DNA of 38,981 nucleotides from Thermomucor indicae-seudaticae (lineage: Eukaryota > Mucoromycota > Mucoromycetes > Mucorales > Lichtheimiaceae): positions 1-38,981 of the forward strand of contig JSYX01000318.1 of the NCBI GenBank assembly GCA_000787465.1. Direction: 5' to 3'. Below the pieces are notes generated by a model. That model was not told the origin of the DNA. It ran no database searches and saw nothing but the letters and a program-made list of their open reading frames with translations. This document shows positions 33,466-38,981 of this stretch, piece by piece (position 1 is the stretch's first letter; every line of letters begins with the position of its first letter). The position numbers and the translations under genes were made by a program.

Positions 33466-35377
33466 CTAATTTCTATGATGATCATGCTGTACGTTCCGAC
33501 TTGGTCCGGGCCATATGCCACGACCTGGCAGACGCTTGGCTTTTAGTGCCTTGATGCGGAAGGATGAGGCCAAGATGTGCTTAATGCCTTGTCCACGAGG
33601 ATATCTGGTTGGATTTGTGGATTTCTGGACGATTTTCAGTTTCTCCAAAGGAGCTAAGAACGTTGTAAACACGTTTAGAGATAAAGTCGCACTTTATCTG
33701 TGAAATAAACAAAGCTTTCTTACCGCGAGCCATGTTGCAGGAAGACGGACGGTGAAAAACAAGCGGGGTATGAGGAGCGGCACAGGCTTGGTTGCCATCT
33801 CTGCTACGAGCGTCACCACCGCGAGTGAAAATTTGAGCTGTCAATCCTTCCCAGGCTTCCCCTGCAGCAGCCACGTTAAACTTCTGTTCGAAGTCTAAGC
33901 GTGCATCACCCATGCATCCCAAATCGTGACCGAATCGTTTGGGTGGCTGGACGCGGCCATACTGGATTTTGTCTACTACTTCTTCTTGCGCAAAGACGGG
34001 TTCAGGCAGTATCTGTTTGCGGTTCTTCTTTCTTGACAACCAATGGGCAATGTTCCTTCGCACTTTGTTTACCGCTGGAACGACCGCCGGAAATGCTCGC
34101 TTTTTCTTGCTGAGGGTGTCTGCAGCAGCTGATAGCGGTTCTGATGGCGCTGGCTCCTTGTCGCCGTCTTGATCATCATCTTCGTCGCTGATATCGGAGA
34201 GGTTAGCCTCTCGAAAAGCCTTCTTGACCAGTTCTCGATAGGCTTCTCTGGAAGAGGGTCCATCCGGAAGGTATGGCCCAGGAGGCGGATCCATTGAAGT
34301 AGGAGCAACGAGAACAATGGGTATCTCTATAACGCCATCGACGCTAGAACCGAGCAAGATAAAGTTTAGATGAACGGCATTCTTATATACTATAACGGCC
34401 AAACATCGTACCTGTTTCGAGAAATGATCCACAGCCGGATCGAAAATGAGATGTCGACGAGCTTTTGCCCTTGCACCGTGCACATATCGGCCTACGACAC
34501 GATAAATCAGTAAACAAATCCTGAATATCCTATATGAATATCGGCCACTTACCGGAGCCTGAACAGCCAAGGTTATTGCACCCATGGCGCCAGTGTCAAC
34601 AGGTCGCCAGCTGACCAGATTCTTCGCGGAAGACTTTCCGACATTTCTACATGCGGACGCGGTGGGTACGAGCACAGGACTGTTATCCGGTCCAATTGCG
34701 GAGAATGCGTTGAATCGCCTGATGAGTCCAACCTTGATATCCAACAGGCTGCGCTCGGATCGGTTGATTGCCTGAATGACAACGCAAATAGGGCTGCCGG
34801 CCATCCAGATGCTGCGCTCCATGGATACAGTAAGCTCGAGATGAGACTGGGGCTCTGTAATTGATTGCCAGACTCGACCTGTCTCATTCACTGCGCTGCA
34901 TGGGTTCACGCCCACCATGGTCCGGGGGTTAGCGTGTGCGTCCGCAGAGATACCGACGTGCTCCTTGTTGGGCTTGACCGAATCATGAGCGTGGGTCGAC
35001 CCAGATTTCTCCCATGAGGTGCTAGCTTGGGTAGCGGACGCGGGACTGTCCTTGAGACGCTTTAGCAGGGCATGTACACGACTGCTGACGGACTTGGATG
35101 CACTCGTGGATTTGGCGGTAAAATTCTCCGGTGACGAGTTGTGCTGAATCTCTTGCAGCTTGGATGCTGCCGATCCAGCAGGGAACTCGGTCATATCATG
35201 CATCTTGGTCGCCTCTAACTTGCTCTCCTTATACGGCAGTGGATGAGCGCGGGCATTCGTGGCAATTCTGAATCGCCGGGCGGTGCTGTAAAGTGACTGG
35301 GTGAGGGACGGAGGACGGCGCACTGTACTTGGATCAGTAGGTAACGTTGCAGTGTGCATTTGTGAGACTGTAGCCAT
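33466..35377 (-). CDS. Arrestin-domain protein
   Basis: Four exons (35377-34553, 34491-34412, 34343-33724, 33653-33466) give 570 aa. The first ~170 residues are disordered and Ser-rich. The arrestin C-like domain follows: MERSIWMAGSPICVVIQAIN, then SLLDIKVGLIRRF, a splice to CTVQGQKLVDISFSIRLWII, and VDGVIEIPIVLVAP. The C-terminal part has SREAYRELVKKAF, an acidic SDEDDDQDGD patch and a basic tail. Fungal arrestins (ART/Aly/Rim8 types) recruit Nedd4-type ubiquitin ligases to membrane proteins; I see no clear PPxY motif, although PPPGPYLP lies at the domain end. The ORF also stays open through the first three introns, so a read-through form of 598 codons exists, but the spliced form restores the arrestin strand pattern. 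The last intron (33654-33723) is less certain. The gene sits between two copies of a repeat. Confidence 0.75.
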
Positions 35378-35550
35378 AGAGAGAGGTGAGAGAAATAGCG
35401 TACAGGATAGAAAAGAGTAAGGGAAAAATTCTTCAGAAGCTGTGCGTTTTCAACATTCTTGTGAGACAGAAGAATGTAAGGCGAACAATGTCAAGGGAAT
35501 ATCTATCATGGCTCGTATACCGAAGCGATCCCAACGGTACTCAATGCTTG

Positions 35551-35824
35551 TATAGCCACATAAGCTACAGTGTGTGCGACAACGAATATCCGCACAATAA
35601 TCTGTATTTGTATAATCTGTCAACTAGCGTAGCGTTGTACAAATGAGATCACACATGAATGCAGATCATCGCTCATCGATTGAGCGGTAGACGATTGTTC
35701 TCTTCATAAGACTTCGCTCTTTATTGTGAACGTTCCCTCTATAAACTCGGTTCACGCTTGTTACTGTAAGTAATCGTGCCTTACCTCGCCCCGCTGGTCT
35801 CGCCAGAACGTGCACGACTACATG
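35551..35824 (-). repeat. Dispersed repeat, copy 2
   Basis: Second copy of the repeat at 33024-33284, direct orientation, about 2.5 kb away. Here the reading frame is better kept: either a splice at GTAAGG joins to DYCADIRCRTHCSLCGY, or the frame reads on to KRTIVYRSIDER and stops at 35666-35668. The same hairpin is present, with one mismatch (TAATCGTGC at 35771, GCACGACTA at 35812). Several codon differences between copies are synonymous (TAC/TAT, TGC/TGT), which hints that the protein was once under selection. Confidence 0.65.
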
Positions 35825-36079
35825 TTCTACGGACTCCTGGGCCTCTACTACATGGCCTTCATCCACGTTTGCCTCGAACAATTGCTCTGCGATATGCACC
35901 TAAGAGCGCCCACTTAATCCAAAAGACATGAACAGAACATCAGAGCCTTGAACTTACCTTCTCTTTCTCACAGGCATTTTCAGCTTCAAGGCATTCGTCG
36001 TTCTATGTGCCCAGCTACATCTGGATGTTTTACAGATGGGAGACCTGCAATTAGCATTACGGCGACTTTCAAATGACAT
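35825..36079 (-). other. Probable exons upstream of repeat copy 2
   Basis: On the minus strand an exon-like piece reading NDECLEAENACEKEK ends at a GTAAGT donor (about 35957), and after a ~58-nt intron (acceptor CTCTTAG) continues VHIAEQLFEANVDEGHVVEA into the repeat. This suggests the repeat is the 3' part of a gene that extends further to the right, with a helical acidic segment. No known family is recognised. Confidence 0.4.
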
Positions 36080-36867
36080 TATTGTACTTGCCTCCATAGA
36101 GCCTCCTGTTGTTTTTGAAGACGCTTGTCCCATTCTTCGCTGATTCTGTCGAGACATACGTGGCATTGGTAACGGCGAGTCTGCCGCTTTTGATACTCGT
36201 CGTCGTCTGCTAGTTGTGGGAGGCGATTTTCGTCAAGCCCAAAATCAGCCAACTTGACTCGGATATTGGGAAACATCAAGATGTTTTCAGGCGTAAGGTC
36301 AGGGTGCGCACCGTATTTCGGTAGCAATGTTTGACCGCGTCAAGGAGCTGAAGCAATACATGTCGGATGGCTCGGCTGCTGCATTTTCGGTAGTATTTCT
36401 TCTCCTTGAACAGCCTTTCGCTCTGGATACTGCGTTGCGAATGTGGGCTAGATTACTTTTCCTCCTTCTTCGCAGCCTTCTTTTCTGCCAGTGTCTGTAT
36501 GAGCTTTTTGTAAGAGGTCTCGCGTTTCGGCGTAAGAGGAAACCTCAATAAATCTCGTACAATGTATTCGGATGCTTTTCTGACAATGGGACATTTCCAG
36601 ATATTGTCAAGCTTCCTGGAATTGTTATCGTATTCGACGCCGTAATGCATGTTAAGGATGCATAAGGGAGCACCAAAAAGGTTGTTCGGAAGCAACGGCG
36701 ATGCGACAAATCACAGATCCATGAGCTTCTTCGAGAAGAAAAGCTGTAGAAGCCGAATCCACAGCTGGCGCCCTATCAAAAAAGCGAGCAAGGCGCGCAG
36801 GGTCCCCACTGCTGAAGAGCTCTGCGAGAATGTCGTCAAGTTGGATATTGTCCCATAACTCTAACAA
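36079..36867 (-). pseudogene. Kinase-like gene fragment with frameshifts
   Basis: Minus-strand open pieces lie in different frames: 36867-36652 (starting MLELWDNIQLDDILAELFSS), 36695-36453 (ending in Lys/Glu-rich AEKKAAKKEEK), about 36425-36316 (RHVLLQLLDAVKHCYRN) and 36327-36079. The last contains HPDLTPENIL and KLADFGLDEN, matching the catalytic loop HRDLKPEN and DFG of protein kinases, although the Arg and Lys of HRDLK are replaced. The step from VKHCYRN to HPDLTPEN needs a frameshift. After DFG no APE-type segment follows; instead YQCHVCLD and a coiled, Gln-rich stretch appear. This is most likely a decayed or chimeric kinase-like gene, perhaps carried by a mobile element. Confidence 0.5.
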
Positions 36868-37004
36868 ATTATATCTTCACGGACAAACGATGCGCGCCGT
36901 CCTCAGATGATCGTTAAGCACATGTCTCCTGGTAGCTACATGATACAGCATCATCCAGCCCCTGACACTACACATAATCCCCGATTTTAGCCTACTAATT
37001 TTCT
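36868..37004. other. Unannotated spacer
   Basis: No gene is seen; the sequence leads into the foldback palindrome. Confidence 0.4.
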
Positions 37005-37126
37005 GCTGACTAGAGGAGTTTTAGCAGGAAATCAGCCGACTGACTAGCCGCTTAGTCAGCAAAATTAGTCGGCTAAGTGGCCGTTAGTCAGTCGGCTAAC
37101 TTTTCTGCTGAAAGATACTCTAGTCA
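37005..37126. repeat. Foldback (inverted-repeat) element, ~120 bp
   Basis: Two arms, 37006-37055 and 37073-37126, are reverse complements with few mismatches and small gaps, around a 17-nt loop. Shared blocks are CTAAG, TAGTCAGTCGGCT, CTGCT and CTCTAGTCAG. The arms are themselves built of variants of AGTCAGTCGGCTAAC, a motif that recurs just outside at 37121-37136. It resembles a foldback or MITE-like element or a very strong RNA hairpin. No target-site duplication could be defined by eye. Confidence 0.75.
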
Positions 37127-37607
37127 GTCGACTAACCACCTGCTAACTACAAAGATGACGCAACGGCCGTCCAACATAGTTATTGGTTATGCTGCATGAG
37201 TTGGTTGATCACCATTGGCTCTCTTTCTCCATCCATACAGCTTTTCACTGACGCTGATCGTTTGGATTCTGTCGTGTTTGTCTATTTACGATACTGAACC
37301 ATTTAACAAAAGAACTGGTAGTTTATTATTTTAAAAATATTAAACCATTTTATTTTGATTCATAAAACATTGTTATTCATACATATGCTTCTACGCTGCG
37401 TATTTTCATGGTTATTTCACTATTAAAATTACAAACAGTGATCATGCAATGGCAGTGATGCCACCATGAGCCTTGGAGAAATACTAATATTAGTCGACAC
37501 ATAATGAATGTGTAAGCGCCTACCTCAAGATGAGCTAATGGGATCAGTGGGTCAGTAAAAATGATGTGTTAGTGAGTCTAACAGATCACACAGCGAGTGT
37601 GCTAGTG
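37127..37607. other. AT-rich non-coding stretch
   Basis: No gene or conserved motif is visible. The part at 37310-37440 is strongly AT-rich. From about 37540 GTTAG-type words start to appear, leading into the tandem repeat. Confidence 0.4.
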
Positions 37608-37715
37608 AACATGACACGTTAGCGAAGAGAAAGCGTTAGCAACATGATAGGTTAGTAAAGAGAGTACGTTAGCAAACATGACAGGTTAGTAAAGAAAACG
37701 AGTTAGTAAGCATGT
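37608..37715. repeat. Degenerate 33-34-bp tandem repeat
   Basis: Units start with AACATGAC or a variant at 37608, 37641, 37675 and about 37708. Each contains two GTTAG-like words about 16 nt apart (for example AGGTTAGTAAAG and ACGTTAGCAA). More decayed GTTAGT words continue to about 37765 and occur upstream to about 37560. There are three clear copies. The function is unknown. Confidence 0.6.
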
Positions 37716-37765
37716 CGATTTGGTGGAGTGGACATCATCAGTTAGTAAAGAGTGCGTTAGTAAAG

Positions 37766-38271
37766 TTGATGAGAAAGCGAAACATTGCGCTAAAAAGTCA
37801 TTAATTAGTACTGCAATGACTAAAAGTTAGTCTTCCGTTTCCAACAATTCGTAGCCAGAAGGTAAAACGTCGACATCTCATAGTTCGCCATCTGCCAGCT
37901 GCAAGAGCTGTGTATATGGGGAAAAAAGAAAAATTTTTTTCTCTGACTTAACCTCTGGATTGAGCTCCTCTGTCACACAGCAATGGACAAGCTATTCGAC
38001 TTTTGTCTACCTGGCTACTCACCTAAACACTCCTTTACTGACTGTTCTATTAACTATCCCAGCTGCATTCCAGTACCGGGAAAGTAACGTTTTCAGCACC
38101 CGTGTCTACTCTTCCGGCCCGAATGTGATCCGCCATTAGCCCAAAATTTTTCCCGATTATATTCCACAGTCCCTGCTGCACAATAAGCACAATTAGCACC
38201 ATGAGCACACCAATTCTGACTCACAAACTTGATTACCATTTTTTGAGTGTTGCCTAAAAAGAAATAATAAA
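37766..38271. other. Unannotated stretch
   Basis: No recognisable gene. A minus-strand frame of 108 codons (38093-38419) overlaps the broken ORF to the right in antisense and is probably a shadow. Confidence 0.35.
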
Positions 38272-38938
38272 ATGCCAGGCACGCGCCTACAGTGTTTCTT
38301 CCAACTGATTGACCGCGCAATGCTCGACTTTGAAAACCTTGACCCAGAATTACAGCAAAGCTGGTTAGAAGAAATGGAGCGTTAGCAGCAATACTACGCG
38401 ACATTTGCGAAGCGTGCAAATGTCACTGTGGACGAAATGAAGATTGCAGCTAAGCTGACCAACGGCGTCAAAATCGCTGGCCACAAGCGTCGTCTCAGCA
38501 AGTGGAACAAGTTTTACAAAAAGAAGTTTAAGACCATGCAATGTGAGAGCCAGTTCTACTTTAGTTGAAACGTTCAAAAATTGATGACAAATAATTATGA
38601 TGATATTCCGGATATGAAGTTGCTGAAGGTGCATCACTGGCTGAGAAGAACGCCATCATGAAGGCTTCTTTTAAGCCTTGGAGAACGGCGAGGATCTGTC
38701 GACGTCGAGCAGCGAGGAAGAAGCACAACCGGTCTGCGCGTCCGAGAAGAAGGCTGCTTCGAGAGTGGTTGCGAAAGCGAGAAGATCCATATCGCAATCA
38801 CTCAAGGAGCTTAATGACACCTATAAGGTGCATGGGCTAGTCTGCTTAGTCCGAGAAGCAGCTGGCCAACCTAGTGAATGGCATTACATTGCCACTCCTG
38901 GTAAGCCTTTTACTGAAATCTCGTATACAGACCATTGA
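38272..38938 (+). pseudogene. Broken HMG-like ORF, probable mobile-element gene
   Basis: The plus frame starts at ATG 38272, reads 37 codons to a TAG at 38383-38385, and continues in frame (QQYYATFAKRANVTVDEMKI, then GHKRRLSKWNKFYKKKF). A GTGAGA donor near 38541 could splice to AEGASLAEKNAIMKASFKPW, after which a one-step frame change leads into an open segment at 38678-38938 (ENGEDLSTSSSEEEA … ending ISYTDH). The W..F / W spacing recalls HMG-like modules in repetitive fungal proteins, but this is only a resemblance. With one stop and one frame change it looks decayed. Confidence 0.45.
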
Positions 38939-38981
38939 TTAAATCCCCCTAGGTCTTGCACACACTGGGCACTCAGTCACT

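Noticed and set aside
33581..35377. Unspliced 598-codon arrestin ORF as the true product
   Set aside because: It reads through three GT-AG introns whose removal restores arrestin-type strands and a phase-correct last exon; the open introns are probably chance.
33024..35824. Repeats read as LTRs of one retrotransposon enclosing the arrestin gene
   Set aside because: The interior is a cellular arrestin gene, there is no gag/pol or primer-binding site, and the repeats contain parts of coding exons and an intron.
35551..36867. Fanzor/IS605-type nuclease
   Set aside because: The four-Cys motif was suggestive, but there is no RuvC-like motif or the usual CxxC…CxxC followed by an RDxNA block.

Overview
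The window looks like nuclear DNA of a filamentous fungus, most likely an early-diverging one (Mucoromycota, Mucorales-like). The evidence is dense genes with many short GT-AG introns of about 44-77 nt, branch-like CTAAC/CTAAT motifs very close to the 3' splice sites, and typical fungal housekeeping genes. There are no operons. The lineage call is inference. Exon-intron models were built by hand from reading-frame continuity and family conservation.

Layout, left to right. URI1/Bud27-like prefoldin protein (466-2685, +) converges on a PP2A B56 regulatory subunit (2825-5146, -). After a 1.2 kb spacer with one orphan ORF come a BCS1-like AAA ATPase (6392-8478, +), a Rap-GAP protein (9250-13366, +) and a protein with an integrase-type HHCC zinc finger resembling NOL4 (14246-15732, +). 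Chaperonin subunit CCT7 (16240-~18187, -) is separated by a 3.5 kb gene-poor stretch from NAD-dependent formate dehydrogenase (21748-23198, +). Then follow an F-BAR/DEP/RhoGAP protein (23462-26452, +), a SAM plus HMG-box protein (26697-28859, -), an RCC1-repeat ATS1-like protein (29825-31055, +) and mitochondrial ribosomal protein Mrp51 (31116-32045, -).

From about 32.06 kb onward the sequence changes character. A decayed coding region with in-frame stops, two diverged direct copies of a ~265-bp repeat on either side of an arrestin-domain gene (33466-35377, -), a frameshifted kinase-like fragment, a ~120-bp foldback palindrome, a 33-34-bp degenerate tandem repeat and a broken HMG-like ORF at the right edge all suggest an accessory region rich in repeats and probable transposon remnants.

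The left 32 kb is ordinary core genome: Ras/Rho-family GTPase regulation (Rap-GAP, RhoGAP), phosphatase control (B56), protein folding (URI, CCT7, BCS1-like), formate oxidation and mitochondrial translation. I do not see a clearly new biological system. The best leads are the HHCC protein, the RhoGAP domain without a visible arginine finger, and the repeat family in the right third.
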